Below, in pieces: positions 25,531-37,671 of a stretch of 64,000 nucleotides of DNA. The translations under genes were made by a program, and so were the position numbers. Origin of the DNA: CAVVDY01 sp963819645 (GTDB lineage Bacteria; Acidobacteriota; Terriglobia; Terriglobales; Acidobacteriaceae); contig CAWFWZ010000003.1 of NCBI GenBank assembly GCA_963819645.1, positions 62,001 through 126,000 on the forward strand, written 5' to 3'. Under the pieces are notes generated by a model. It searched no databases and was not told the DNA's origin. It saw only the letters and a program-made list of their open reading frames with translations. The first letter of the stretch is position 1. Every line of letters starts with the position of its first letter.

Positions 25531-25542
25531 CGGCGCGAGAAC

Positions 25543-25580
25543 CCGTCCACTGGCGGACATTATCGGGTCCCAGTGGACGG
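25543..25580 (+). terminator. Hairpin after the asnS-arginase unit
   Basis: CCGTCCACTGG and CCAGTGGACGG are perfect 11-bp inverted repeats with a 16-nt loop, 12 bp after the arginase stop codon. No T tract follows, so termination strength is uncertain. Confidence 0.5.
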
Positions 25581-25694
25581 AAGCGGTGTGCTTTCCCCTT
25601 CCAAATCCTTGATTCGACTCTGGCCCAGTTGGCTCGCATATTGCACTCCGACATGCGGCGCCAGTCTGCCGTGAGCTGACGTCACGGAGAGACA

Positions 25695-28116
25695 ATGCTT
25701 CAGGACCTTTCGTACGCCATTCGACAGCTGGCCAAGTCACCCACCTTCACGCTCGTCGCTGTCTTGGCGATCGCGCTGGGCATCGGTGCCAACACGGCGA
25801 TCTTCAGCGTAGTAAACGCAGTATTGCTCCGTCCTCTGCCGTATCAGGACCCAGACCGGTTGGTCACCATACTGGAGGACTACGATCGTCCGGTCGCTCC
25901 TGCGAATGTGGCGGATTGGCGCACGCAGAACCATGTCTTCGAAGACATCGGCTCAGCCGAGTCATGGACGGCCAACCTGAGCAACAGCGGGCAGGCTGAA
26001 TCCGTAGAAGCTCTGAGGGTGAGCCCGAACCTCTTTCCCATGCTCGGTGTGCAGCCCCTGCATGGCCGATTCTTCGCGCCCGACGAGGACACGACGGGGA
26101 AGGAACATGTGGTCATCCTGAGCCACGGGCTGTGGCAACGCCGCTTCGGCGGCGATCCTGACATTGTGGGACATCCAGTCACGCTTCAGGGTCAGCCTTT
26201 TACGGTCGTGGGATTGATGCCGGCTGGTTTTCAGTTCGCGCCGTTCTGGGTCACCAAAGCCGAACTCTGGGTGCCTCTTGCCCTGGGGCAGCGGGTTGCC
26301 AGCCGCGAGGGACAAAGCCTGCGTGCATTCGCCCGGCTTAAACCCGGTGTCAGCCTGGCGCAGGCACGTTCGGACATGGCGACCATCACAGCGCGACTGG
26401 AGCAGCAGTTTCCCGGCACCAACCGCAACATCACGGTGCAGCTTCTGAAGGACAAAGTGGTAGGCGATGTTCGCCCGGCACTGCTGGTCTTGTTGGCGGC
26501 AGTAAGCTTCGTACTGCTCATCGCCTGCGCCAACGTCGCGCACTTGCTGATGGCCCGCGGCGCAGCTCGGCAGCGGGAAATCGCAGTGCGGGCCGCACTG
26601 GGAGCCAAGCGCTGGCGGATTATTCGGCAGTTCCTTATAGAGAGTTTGCTATTGGCTTTGCTGGGTGGCGCTGCCGGGTTGCTCCTTGCCTTCCGAGGTC
26701 TACCATTACTCACGGCGTTGATTCCCGCCTCCTTGCCACGTGCCGGATCGATCACCCTGGATGCGCGGGTACTGCTGTTCACCGCGGCTATTTCGATTCT
26801 GACGGGAGTTGTCTTCGGCGTTGTGCCTGCATTGCACGCCAGCGACGTTAACCTGCGCGACGCGTTGCAGGAAGCCGGGCGAGGTGGCGGCGAGACTCTG
26901 CGCCACAATCGCATGCGCAGCGTGCTCGTGAGTTCGGAATTCGCCCTGGCGTTTCTGCTCATGATTGGCGCTGGGCTGATGGTTCGCACGCTAATTGCTC
27001 TGCACGCGATTGATCCCGGATTCGAACCTCACCACGTCTTAAGCGCGGTCGTGTCGGTTGCCGGCTCCGAAGAAGCGCAGCCGCAAAAACGCTTCCCGTT
27101 TTATGAACAGGTCGTCGAACGCGTAGCAGCTTTGCCGGGCGTTGAGTCGGTCAGCGCTATCAATCACGTTCCACTTGCGGGCGACACCTGGGGATTTCCC
27201 TTCTCCATCGAAGGCCGGCCGCCATCCCGCCCAGGCGAGTCACCGAACGCCGTCTACCGCGTTGTCCTGCCGGGTTATTTCCGAACTATGGGTCTCACTC
27301 TTCTGCGAGGACGCGATATCAGCGGGAGTGACAGCATGGAAGCTCCCGGAGTAGTGATCGTCAACCAGCGAATGGCGCGAACTTACTGGCCTGGTGAAGA
27401 TGCTATTGGCAAGCGAATCACGCTCGATGATTCAGTGAAACATCCAAACTGGCTGACTGTCATCGGTGTCGCGCAGGATGCCAAGCAGGATGCATGGACC
27501 AAGGCCCCCCGTCCGGAGATGTATCTGCCCCTGCTTGCAAAGCCGTGAGTATTTGAACGACGCATCCAGCCATTTCCAATACCTCACTCTGGTCGTGCGC
27601 ACCACGGGCGAACCTGCGGCAATCGCGAACGATGTAAAGGCAGCGGTTGCGGCCCTGGACAAGAATGTTGCCGTTTCGCAGATCGAAACCATGGATCAGG
27701 CGGTCGCTGACTTGAACGCGCAGCCCCGGTTCGAATCCTGGCTACTGGGAAGTTTCGCGGGCTTGGCGATACTGCTCGCGGCACTTGGGATCTATGGCGT
27801 GATGAGCTATTCAGTTTCGCGGCGCACGCACGAGTTGGGGGTTCGGATGGCGCTGGGCGCTGCGCAAGGCGACGTCGTCCGGCTAGTGGTACGGCAGGCC
27901 ATGACCCTGGCCCTAATTGGAGCGTTATGTGGATTGGTGGCTGCAGTCGCTCTCACGCGCATGATGTCGAGTGTCCTATATGGCGTGCAACCGTTCGATC
28001 TGCCAACTTACGTAGTGGCGGCGGTGGCAATTAGTGGTGTGGCGCTGGTCGCCGGCTACATTCCTGCTCGTCGTGCCACACGAATCAATCCGGTGACGGC
28101 GTTGCGGTCTGAATGA
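25695..28116 (+). CDS. ADOP-type FtsX/MacB permease, one frameshift
   Basis: The gene encodes an 806-residue permease if the extra T at 27546 is removed (LLAKP joins EYLNDASSHFQ). The architecture is typical of acidobacterial duplicated orphan permeases: N-terminal MLQDLSYAIRQLAKSPTFTL anchor, MacB-like periplasmic domain, FtsX domain (LVLLAAVSFVLLIACANVAH, then GAKRWRIIRQFLIESLLLAL), a second periplasmic domain and a C-terminal FtsX domain (LLAALGIYGVMSYSVSRRTH). No ATPase gene is adjacent, as expected for 'orphan' members. The substrate is unknown. It is a single gene, starting 165 bp after arginase. Confidence 0.9.
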
Positions 28117-28179
28117 ATGAGCTTCAGGTGCGTAATTGAGGAGTTACATGCCTATCGGTACGCAAGCCCGTAGGACAAA

Positions 28180-28452
28180 CTATTGCGATGGAGGCACGTA
28201 CTCTTTTGGCTTCTCGGCGCCCTCGCCGAAGAAGTAAGCCTCCATCTGCTGCACGATGAACTCCTGGTGCTCTTTCTTCCAGGGCTGCAGGCGATATTCA
28301 TTGAGCAGCATCTTCATGTGCTCCTGCCACTGCTCCCAAGCCAGCTTCGAGACGTTCTCATAAATTTTCTGGCCCATCGGACTATCGAAGGGCGGCTCGT
28401 CGAGGCCCTCCATTTCACGGCCAAACTTTACGCATTTCACCATGTGCGCCAT
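28180..28452 (-). CDS. yggX: Fe(2+)-trafficking protein YggX
   Basis: The 90-residue product matches YggX along its whole length: VKCVKFGREMEGLDEPPF at the start with the conserved cysteine, KIYENVSKLAWEQWQEHMK, MLLNEYRL and the C-terminal QQMEAYFFGEG. In enterobacteria YggX is a small cytoplasmic protein that protects iron-sulphur clusters against oxidative damage. It is a stand-alone gene here, convergent with the permease. Confidence 0.93.
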   Translation of the reverse strand: MAHMVKCVKFGREMEGLDEPPFDSPMGQKIYENVSKLAWEQWQEHMKMLLNEYRLQPWKKEHQEFIVQQMEAYFFGEGAEKPKEYVPPSQ

Positions 28453-28554
28453 GCAGACTCCTCCGACTTCAACTCGAAGATAAATGCCAACCTTCGATTC
28501 TAACGGTCATCCCGCCAGAATCGAAAATCTCATAGGCAAAATGTCAGGAAGTAG

Positions 28555-29730
28555 CTACTCACCCAGCCAGGTGCCGAACGGTCGTAGCCGCTCGACGTGA
28601 TCGAAGATAATTTTTGCGGCGCCGGTGATGGGAACCGCCAGGATCAGCCCGCTAGCGCCCCACATCCATCCCCAGAACAGGAGCGAGATGGTAAGGGCGA
28701 GAGGGTTCAGCTGTAATCGCTTGCCCAGTATCTTCGGGTACAGAACGTTCATCGCGAAAAGGTGCAGGCCGATCACGATAGCGAAAGTGATGATTACCGA
28801 CGACAAAGTCATGTGGCCAATGTCGACAAATATGGGAGGCACGATCGCGAGGATCGGGCCCAAATACGGTATGAGACTGAGAAATCCGCTAATCACACCG
28901 ACAAAGTAGAAATACGGAAGGCCCATCAGCCCAAAGGCCGCCATGCTGCAAACGCTCAGAAACACACCGATGATGAAGTTGCCCACGATGAACGATCGAA
29001 TCATGCCCGAGATGAGACCCAGCATCACATAGGCGGTGTTCCGGTTCTCCATGCTGAATAACATGACCGAGGCGGTTCGAACGTGGTCCTTCCAACTCAG
29101 CATGAAGTAGACGAGAAACGGAACGAAGGTCACCGTCAGCGCCAGCTCTGATACCGCACCGGCGTTTCGCGTCAGCGTGTCGGTCCAGCTGTTGCCCTCC
29201 TTTACCGTGACCGGGACTGCTTTTTCGTTAGGCTCCGGGACGACGTCTTCCGTGGTCCTTTCCAGCTCTTCCGCCTGCTTGCGAACTTTGTCGACCATTC
29301 CCCTGATGTGCGACTTGTACTTTGGCAGCTCATGTGCGAAATCGATAGCCCTACTGTAGGAAAGATAGGTTGCGCTCAGTGTAGCGATGACCAGCAAGCC
29401 GACCGCAATGAAGGACGCCGCTGCCCGCGGTACCTGCTGGACGACCAGAAAATCGACCACAGGAGCCAGAACGAACGAGAGCAGAACAGAGACCAGCAGT
29501 ACTACCAGAATGAGCTTGGCAACGAAGATGAGACAAAGCAGGGCGGCCACGGCAAGAATCGTGACCGACGCGGTATGCATTCGCAGCAGGCGACGGCGCT
29601 CCAACTCCGCAACCGTCGAGCGATTGATTGAAACCTGCGGAATTTCGCGCGGCCCTCCGGCGGCGTTCTGCTCAATGTCCACGTCGTCGGACAGAGGGGG
29701 AGCGAGTTTGTCGAGCGCGTCTTCGGGCAT
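28555..29730 (-). CDS. AI-2E family transporter
   Basis: The 391-residue protein has the complete AI-2E/PerM pattern: two N-terminal helices (VTILAVAALLCLIFVAKLIL, VVLLVSVLLSFVLAPVVDFL), a soluble charged linker with an acidic stretch (ERTTEDVVPEPNEK), then the conserved FLVYFMLSWKDH, FLSLIPYLGPILAIVPPIF and NPLALTISLLFWGWMWGAS helices. The family exports varied solutes, and the substrate here is unknown. The gene is divergent from ruvX with only about 53 bp between them. Confidence 0.92.
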   Translation of the reverse strand: MPEDALDKLAPPLSDDVDIEQNAAGGPREIPQVSINRSTVAELERRRLLRMHTASVTILAVAALLCLIFVAKLILVVLLVSVLLSFVLAPVVDFLVVQQVPRAAASFIAVGLLVIATLSATYLSYSRAIDFAHELPKYKSHIRGMVDKVRKQAEELERTTEDVVPEPNEKAVPVTVKEGNSWTDTLTRNAGAVSELALTVTFVPFLVYFMLSWKDHVRTASVMLFSMENRNTAYVMLGLISGMIRSFIVGNFIIGVFLSVCSMAAFGLMGLPYFYFVGVISGFLSLIPYLGPILAIVPPIFVDIGHMTLSSVIITFAIVIGLHLFAMNVLYPKILGKRLQLNPLALTISLLFWGWMWGASGLILAVPITGAAKIIFDHVERLRPFGTWLGE

Positions 29731-29783
29731 TACCGACCCTGAGGGTACTCACGTCGTGAGATTCTGTCCATGATACGTTTGCT

Positions 29784-30257
29784 GTGTCGAAAAATGGAAA
29801 ATACCTTGTGACCGAGCACCACGCTGCGCAACGCCGCATTCTCGCCCTCGATTTCGGCTCAAAGACCATCGGACTTGCCGTTACCGATGAACTGGGTTTG
29901 ACCGCGCAAGGGCTGCCAACGCTGCGTCGCACGAATAAGCGAAACGATCTGGACCATTTGCGCCGAGTGATAAAGCAGTATGGCGTGGGCGAGCTGCTGA
30001 TGGGACTGCCTCTGCGGATGAGTGGCGAGGCAGGCATTCAAGTTGGCAAAGTCGAGGTCTTCGCCGAAGAGCTGCGAAAGAAGTTCAAGCTGCCGGTCCA
30101 CCTCTTTGACGAGCGCCTGACCTCGGTCGAAGCTAACCGGGTGCTGCGCGAATCGGAAATGAGCATTCGCCGTCGCGCCGAGGTGGTCGATCAACTCGCG
30201 GCGGTGCTCATCCTGCAAGCTTTTCTGGAATTTCGTCGCTCTAAACAGGCTGGATAG
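29784..30257 (+). CDS. ruvX: RuvX/YqgF-type RNase H-like nuclease
   Basis: YqgF/RuvX is a cytoplasmic RNase H-fold nuclease linked to 16S rRNA 5'-end processing and once proposed as an alternative Holliday-junction resolvase. The 157-residue protein shows ILALDFGSKTIGLAVTDE with the first catalytic Asp, a central LLMGLPLRMSGEAG, the catalytic DERLTSVEANR and a late VDQLAAVLILQAFLEF with the last acidic residue. The start could be GTG 29784 or GTG 29808. It is followed by mltG after 63 bp, a common bacterial pairing. Confidence 0.92.
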   Translation: MSKNGKYLVTEHHAAQRRILALDFGSKTIGLAVTDELGLTAQGLPTLRRTNKRNDLDHLRRVIKQYGVGELLMGLPLRMSGEAGIQVGKVEVFAEELRKKFKLPVHLFDERLTSVEANRVLRESEMSIRRRAEVVDQLAAVLILQAFLEFRRSKQAG

Positions 30258-30320
30258 TCCGCCGTGATGTCTCTGCCATGCGACACGGCTTCTCTCGATA
30301 TCATCTAAACTGCAATCTTC

Positions 30321-31313
30321 ATGCGCACGTTTTCCGCCATCGTTCTCCTCGTTGCGCTCGTTGCCGCCGGATGGTTTACCTGGACGGCGCTGCTGCCGGT
30401 GAGCCCAGCGCAGCCAACCTTCGTCCTTCTTCGTCCAGGGTGGACGACGCGGCATATTGCGCGCGAGTTGCAACATGACGGGATCATTCGCAGCGCCGAC
30501 GCCTTCCTGCTGTTGCATTACGTGCGCGGTCTGGGCAGCCTGAAGGCGGGTGAATACAAGTTTGAAAGTCCGGCAAATGCGTTGGAGGTGCGGCGGCGCA
30601 TCTTGCATGGCGACGTTTACGTACGCACGGTTCAGGTCCCGGAAGGCTACAACATCTACGACATAGCAAGCGTGGTCGAGCAGGCTGGATTGGGCACGGC
30701 CGCCGACTTCATCACGGCGGCGAAGGGTGATTTGTTCCTGATCAAGGACCTGGATCCCAATGCCACGTCGCTCGAAGGCTATCTCTTCCCTGATACCTAT
30801 CACTTCACCCGCATCGATACGGCTCACGAAATCGTCGCCGGCATGGTTCATCACTTTCGTCAGGAGGCGCAGAAGATTGGATTGTTACGCCAGGGAGACG
30901 TCCATCGAATCGTAACGGTCGCCTCGATCATCGAAAAGGAAACCGCCGTAGCTGAGGAGCGCCCGCTGGTAGCCAGTGTGTACTACAACCGTCTCACCAG
31001 GAACATGCTGCTGGGAGCCGACCCGAGCGTGGTTTATGCGGCGCTCGTAGCCGGGCGGTATCGCGGAACTATCTACCAGTCGGACTTGCAGTTCGATTCG
31101 CCGTACAACACCTACAAGTATGCCGGATTACCGCCTGGGCCGATTGCCAATCCGGGAGCGGCGTCGCTGGAAGCGGCGATGAATCCCGCGCAGACGGACT
31201 ATCTGTATTTCGTCAGCGACAATAATGGGCACCATCGCTTTTCACGAACGGCGGAGGAGCACGAGCGCAACGTGGCTGCGTACCGTCGAGCCGTAGCGCA
31301 GCAGGCGCATTGA
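30321..31313 (+). CDS. mltG: Endolytic murein transglycosylase MltG
   Basis: MltG is an inner-membrane enzyme that cuts nascent glycan strands to set their length. The 330-residue protein has an N-terminal anchor (TFSAIVLLVALVAAGWFTWT), a LysM-like domain (VQVPEGYNIYDIASVVEQAG) and the YceG catalytic domain with SLEGYLFPDTYHF, VTVASIIEKETAVAEERP (catalytic glutamate in IEKE), and SPYNTYKYAGLPPGPIANPG. ATG 30321 starts right at the anchor. The order ruvX-mltG supports cotranscription. Confidence 0.95.
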   Translation: MRTFSAIVLLVALVAAGWFTWTALLPVSPAQPTFVLLRPGWTTRHIARELQHDGIIRSADAFLLLHYVRGLGSLKAGEYKFESPANALEVRRRILHGDVYVRTVQVPEGYNIYDIASVVEQAGLGTAADFITAAKGDLFLIKDLDPNATSLEGYLFPDTYHFTRIDTAHEIVAGMVHHFRQEAQKIGLLRQGDVHRIVTVASIIEKETAVAEERPLVASVYYNRLTRNMLLGADPSVVYAALVAGRYRGTIYQSDLQFDSPYNTYKYAGLPPGPIANPGAASLEAAMNPAQTDYLYFVSDNNGHHRFSRTAEEHERNVAAYRRAVAQQAH

Positions 31314-31402
31314 TGGTCGCCCGCAAAATGCCAGCTGATCTGTCAACAGCTTTGCTTGAATCTGGAAGGCGCTCTAATCACGCTATACTTTAGGATTCGC
31401 CT

Positions 31403-32362
31403 GTGCGTCACATGAGAGTGTCTCGACTTCTGCTGCTGAGTCTTATCGCTTCGGTACTGGCATGCTCTCCCGGGTGCCTTTTCCGCACGCGCAAGGTCGA
31501 GGTCCGTGTAAATAACGAGCAGATGCTGACGGCCACACTCGATGACCTGGTGAACCGTATCAACACCGAAGCTGCGAAAGTGCAAACCCTCGACGCCACG
31601 GTAAACATCGACACCACTGTGGGCGGCAAGACGAAGGGTGTGGTTACGGACTATCAGCAGATTAGCGGCTACATTCTGGTTCGCCGCCCCAACATGATCC
31701 GCATGATTGGCCTGTTTCCTCTGGTGAGGAACAAGGCCTTCGACATGGTCAGTGACGGCACCGAGTTCAAGCTTTATATCCCGGTGAAGAACAAGTTCTA
31801 TGTTGGTCACAACGATGTGGTGAAGCCGGGAGCGAATCCGCTGGAAAGCCTGCGTCCGCAAGTCATCTATGAGGCACTCCTGCTGCACGCCGTCGATCCG
31901 ACGAAAGACATTGCCGTACTGGAGAGCGACAACCCGGTTGAATATGACGAGAAGACCAAGCAGGTCCGCGTGCTATCAACGTATGTTGTCGATGTCATCC
32001 GCAAGGACACCGACGGAAAGTACTATCTGCAGCGGAAGGTGATTTTCGACCGCCAGGATCTCATTCCCGATCACCAGATCTTCTATGACAAGCAAGGCGC
32101 GATGGTTACAGACGCCAATTACTCGGCATTCAAGTACTTCAATGATGTGCGGGTTCCCACCATCATCGAGATCAAGCGGCCCCAGGAAAACTACGACATC
32201 ACAATAGCCATCACCAAGGCTACGGCTAACGGGCCGATCAAAGATGAGCAGTTTGCACTGGAGCAGCCGCCGGGCTCGCAGGTTGTCGATCTCGATCAGC
32301 AGCCTTCGAACGCTGCCGCCGCGCCGGCGAATACGCCACAGACTCCAACGTCACATCGATAG
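31403..32362 (+). CDS. Lipoprotein, DUF4292/LolA-like
   Basis: The 319-residue product has a lipoprotein signal peptide (VSRLLLLSLIASVLACSPGC) with a lipobox at LACS; the second cysteine is an alternative. The mature domain shows LDATVNIDTTVGG, ISGYILVRRPNMIRMIGLFP and a late YFNDVRVPTIIEIKRPQENY. The pattern of a long antiparallel sheet fits the DUF4292/LolA-like family of outer-membrane-associated proteins. The C-terminal tail is rich in Ala, Pro and Gln. GTG 31403 is a plausible start, with ATG 31412 as alternative. It follows mltG by 89 bp. Confidence 0.75.
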   Translation: MRHMRVSRLLLLSLIASVLACSPGCLFRTRKVEVRVNNEQMLTATLDDLVNRINTEAAKVQTLDATVNIDTTVGGKTKGVVTDYQQISGYILVRRPNMIRMIGLFPLVRNKAFDMVSDGTEFKLYIPVKNKFYVGHNDVVKPGANPLESLRPQVIYEALLLHAVDPTKDIAVLESDNPVEYDEKTKQVRVLSTYVVDVIRKDTDGKYYLQRKVIFDRQDLIPDHQIFYDKQGAMVTDANYSAFKYFNDVRVPTIIEIKRPQENYDITIAITKATANGPIKDEQFALEQPPGSQVVDLDQQPSNAAAAPANTPQTPTSHR

Positions 32363-32375
32363 AAGCGAAAAAGAA

Positions 32376-32408
32376 AAGGCCCCGTCTGCAACCTGCAAAC
32401 GGAGCCTT
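32376..32408. terminator. Bidirectional terminator between convergent genes
   Basis: AAGGCCCCGT and ACGGAGCCTT, with TGCA/TGCA between, form an imperfect hairpin between the lipoprotein gene (plus) and the small basic protein gene (minus). Confidence 0.6.
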
Positions 32409-32425
32409 GGACTGCTGTTCTCGAA

Positions 32426-32581
32426 CTAGCGCTTCGACTGTCCGCGCACCATCTTCTTCACCTTCCGCTTTTCCGATCCGCGGGCGTAGGTGCGCTTCGC
32501 TTTTGGCGTCGCCTTCTTGCGCGCTGTGCGCTTTACTTTCTTGCGTTCTACTTTATCGGTAACCGCTTTTGTATTTGCCAT
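32426..32581 (-). CDS. Small lysine/arginine-rich protein, 51 residues
   Basis: Translation from ATG 32581 gives MANTKAVTDKVERKKVKR followed by TARKKATPKAKRTYARGSEK and RKVKKMVRGQSKR, then a stop. Nearly half of the residues are basic. No hydrophobic segment is present. Such proteins resemble ribosomal-protein tails or histone H1-like DNA-binding peptides, but I cannot place it in a family. A GAGAG sequence lies upstream. The frame has a terminator after it and a REP-like hairpin before it. It is 79 bp downstream of pcrA in the same direction, so the two could share a transcript. Confidence 0.6.
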   Translation of the reverse strand: MANTKAVTDKVERKKVKRTARKKATPKAKRTYARGSEKRKVKKMVRGQSKR

Positions 32582-32614
32582 GAACTCTCGTGTCCTTGTC
32601 GCTGAATAGAGGGC

Positions 32615-32655
32615 GGGTGCCCCGTCCTATCGCGCTCGAAAGCGAAGATAGGATG
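32615..32655. repeat. REP unit with variant stem
   Basis: GGGTGCCCCGTCC is followed by stem CCTATC/GATAGG and GATGG. The flank matches the RAYT-linked REP family (GGGTGCCCCATCC), while the stem sequence is different. It lies between the small basic protein gene and pcrA. Confidence 0.65.
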
Positions 32656-32660
32656 GAATT

Positions 32661-35213
<2,553 letters not shown>

Positions 35214-35238
35214 ATTCCAGAATACTCGAAAGAGAGAT

Positions 35239-35316
35239 TCACCACGGAGGCACGGAGAGCACGGAGTTTTTCTTAGATTTCTTGTCCCTCCGTGTCCTCT
35301 GTGCCTCCGTGGTGAA
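35239..35316. repeat. CACGGAGGCACGGAG-type palindrome
   Basis: Arms at about 35239-35266 and 35288-35316 are inverted repeats with three mismatches (CACCACGGAGGCACGG / CCTCCGTGGTG). The layout is the same as the 6026-6096 palindrome with a related sequence. It fills the gap between pcrA and the DUF971 gene. Confidence 0.75.
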
Positions 35317-35348
35317 AATGAGAGGTCCCGGCCGGGATGCGGTCGCGA

Positions 35349-35747
35349 TTAATTCGGTTTTGCGCTCGTGACAGGGGCTTCCATGGCGCGCCGCGCCTTG
35401 CATTCGGAGCAGGGGCAGTGCTCGCGCAGGTAGTCCCATGAATAGATGCCGTGTTCGTGCCCGTCGTTCCAGATGAAGCGGATCGCGTACTTGCCAACAG
35501 GCTCGACTTTCGTAGGTCGAGCCAGCGCCTTAAACATGGGCAAAGCGCCCGCGACAGCCTTTAGCGGATCGCCGGGCCGACGGCCGTCCTTCTCGCGCTC
35601 CTCGTTGCACAGCGCGCAGGGGCAGGCATCGCGCAGGAAGACGAACGAGTAGCTGCTCTGGTGTCCGTCTTTCCATTCGATGTCCATACCGGTGCCGGCG
35701 GTCTGGTGAACTTTGATCGACTTAGGTTCTGCTGTGTTTTGCGTCAT
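35349..35747 (-). CDS. DUF971 protein
   Basis: The 132-residue product has two copies of the DUF971/GBBH-like N-terminal motif: the first with SYSFVFLRDACPCALCNEER, the second with HGIYSWDYLREHCPCSECKA. In each, a D/W-G-H-x-S/I-x-Y/F core precedes a C-P-C-x-x-C cluster likely to bind zinc or iron. DUF971 proteins are linked to iron-sulphur metabolism in some bacteria. It sits between pcrA and the transhydrogenase operon, all on the minus strand. Confidence 0.85.
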   Translation of the reverse strand: MTQNTAEPKSIKVHQTAGTGMDIEWKDGHQSSYSFVFLRDACPCALCNEEREKDGRRPGDPLKAVAGALPMFKALARPTKVEPVGKYAIRFIWNDGHEHGIYSWDYLREHCPCSECKARRAMEAPVTSAKPN

Positions 35748-35897
35748 GATTACGACTTTTCGCGGTGCTTCTAGTATCGCAGATGGCGGCGCTGCGCGGA
35801 TGCTTGGATAGAGCGCGCGATAAGAGGCGCGGTAGCGGAGGGTATGGTCCCGCCCCGCCGGATGATGTGCAGAACCTGCGGGCCGCCATCTGCGGCC

Positions 35898-35932
35898 ACA
35901 GCAGGTCCTTCGCTGCGTTCAGGATGACAAGA
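35898..35932. repeat. Single REP-like arm (GGTCCTTCGCTGCG...)
   Basis: This is an inverted copy of the family seen in nrdJ (CAGGTCCTTCGC ... CAGGATGACA). No partner arm is visible. It lies in the 192-bp gap downstream of pntB. Confidence 0.7.
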
Positions 35933-35939
35933 CTTGCTT

Positions 35940-37337
35940 CTACCCGTGCCCGCCGGGCCCACTGAGCTCGCGCACGATGCTGCTGACAAACTGCTTGGCA
36001 TCACCAAATAGCATCAGCGTGTTGTCCAGGTAATACAGCGGGTTGTCGATGCCGGCGAAGCCCGGGTTCATGCTGCGCTTGATCACCATAACGGTTCGCG
36101 CCTTGTCGACATCTAGGATCGGCATGCCGTAGATCGGGCTGCTTTGGTCAGTACGGGCTGCAGGATTGGTCACGTCGTTGGCGCCGATGATCAATGCCAC
36201 ATCGGTTTGTGGAAAGTCGCCGTTGATCTCGTCCATTTCGATCAGGCGATCGTAAGGAATGTCGGCTTCGGCCAGCAACACGTTCATGTGGCCCGGCATA
36301 CGGCCAGCCACTGGATGGATGGCGAAGCGGACATCAACTCCCTTTTTGGTGAGCAGGTCATATAACTCGCGAACCTTATGTTGCGCTTGCGCGACGGCCA
36401 TGCCGTAACCGGGGACGATCACAACCTTGCTCGCGGAGGCAAGAATCGAGGCCGCGTCTTCGGCGGCGGCGCTGCGCACAATTCGTTCTTCTTTGACTGC
36501 TGTCGAGGAAGCCTGCACCTGGCCGAACGCTCCAAACATCACGTTGGTGAAGGAGCGATTCATTGCCTTGCACATGATCAGGGAGAGAATGAAACCGGAA
36601 GATCCGTCGAGCGCTCCGGCAACGACGAGCACTTTGCTGTTCAGAACAAATCCCAGCAGCGCCGCCGAAATGCCGGCGTAGGAGTTCAAGAGCGAGATGA
36701 CCGTCGGCATGTCAGCGCCGCCGATGGGAGTCACCAGCAACACTCCGAAAATCAGCGCTACAACTACCATGATGGGGAACAGTATGGCGTGTCCGGGATT
36801 CACTACCAGTGCCGCCGCCAGTCCCAGAGCTCCCGCCAGAACGGAGAGGCTGACGATGTTCTGCCCGCGATAGACGATCGGCCGCTGCGGCAGGATCTCC
36901 TGCAACTTGCCGGCAGCAATCAGACTTCCGGTAAACGTTAGCGAGCCGATAATGACTTCCAGCGAGATCTCGCCCATTCCAAAGCGCGTGACCGGAGAAG
37001 TACCCGCGTAGAACTCGGCGATGCCGATCATGGCGGCGGACAGTGCGCCAAACGCGTGGCTCAGGGCAGTTCGTTGCGGCACCGCCGTCATGTGCACCAG
37101 GCCCAAAGGGATGCCGACTCCCGCGCCGATGATCAGCGGGATGAGGACCCATTTGTAGTGCGCCACCTCGGGATTGAAAAGCGTAACGACAACCGCTAAC
37201 GCTGCTCCGATTTCTCCCGCCAGAACGCCCCAGCGCGCGGTAACCGGCGAACTCAGGAACTTGAGAGAAAGGATGAAGAGTACTACCGCGATGATGTAGG
37301 CGAAATCGAGATACTGCTGCAGTTCGAGCGGGTTCAT
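35940..37337 (-). CDS. pntB: NAD(P) transhydrogenase subunit beta
   Basis: PntB forms part of the proton channel and the NADP(H)-binding domain of the membrane transhydrogenase. The 465-residue protein begins with about eight helices (YIIAVVLFILSLKFLSS, GIPLGLVHMTAVPQRTALSH). It ends with domain III (VVIVPGYGMAVAQAQHKV, FAIHPVAGRMPGHMNVLLAE, DVALIIGANDVTNPAAR and SMNPGFAGIDNPLYY), which is the NADP site. Its ATG overlaps the stop of the upstream gene by four bases (ATGA), so translation is coupled. Confidence 0.97.
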   Translation of the reverse strand: MNPLELQQYLDFAYIIAVVLFILSLKFLSSPVTARWGVLAGEIGAALAVVVTLFNPEVAHYKWVLIPLIIGAGVGIPLGLVHMTAVPQRTALSHAFGALSAAMIGIAEFYAGTSPVTRFGMGEISLEVIIGSLTFTGSLIAAGKLQEILPQRPIVYRGQNIVSLSVLAGALGLAAALVVNPGHAILFPIMVVVALIFGVLLVTPIGGADMPTVISLLNSYAGISAALLGFVLNSKVLVVAGALDGSSGFILSLIMCKAMNRSFTNVMFGAFGQVQASSTAVKEERIVRSAAAEDAASILASASKVVIVPGYGMAVAQAQHKVRELYDLLTKKGVDVRFAIHPVAGRMPGHMNVLLAEADIPYDRLIEMDEINGDFPQTDVALIIGANDVTNPAARTDQSSPIYGMPILDVDKARTVMVIKRSMNPGFAGIDNPLYYLDNTLMLFGDAKQFVSSIVRELSGPGGHG

Positions 37338-37630
37338 GATTGTTTCGGCCCGCGAGACTTGAACATGCGCAGCATGCGGTCGGTGATCAGGAACCCGCCG
37401 ACCATGTTGCTGAACGACGCCGCCACGGCGATCGCACCCAGCACTGTGGTGAGCGGCGTCTCATGCCGGCCGGCGATGATGATGGCGGCAACCACCACGA
37501 TCGCATCAAGAGCGTTGGTCAGCGACATCAGGGGCGTGTGAAGCAGGGGAGAAACCCGCGTGATTACTCCAAACCCGACAAACCCGGCGAGGATGAAAAC
37601 ATAGAGATTCGAAATGAAATCTGGTGGCAT
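37334..37630 (-). CDS. pntA2: NAD(P) transhydrogenase subunit alpha, membrane part (PntA2)
   Basis: In many bacteria PntA is split, and this gene encodes the small membrane domain. The 98-residue protein has three helices: LYVFILAGFVGFGVITRVSP, LDAIVVVAAIIIAGRHETPL and LGAIAVAASFSNMVGGFLI. It ends TDRMLRMFKSR, which is characteristic of this subunit. ATG 37630 is preferred over the longer frame because AGAGGAACC lies just upstream. It is 42 bp from the pntA1 stop and overlaps pntB by 4 bp. Confidence 0.94.
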   Translation of the reverse strand: MPPDFISNLYVFILAGFVGFGVITRVSPLLHTPLMSLTNALDAIVVVAAIIIAGRHETPLTTVLGAIAVAASFSNMVGGFLITDRMLRMFKSRGPKQS

Positions 37631-37671
37631 TTTGGTTCCTCTGCATTTCTCGGCGGCTTGGACCGCCAACA

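Noticed and set aside
27466..28116. Separate small permease gene
   Set aside because: It is the C-terminal FtsX domain of the upstream ADOP gene, separated only by a one-base insertion.
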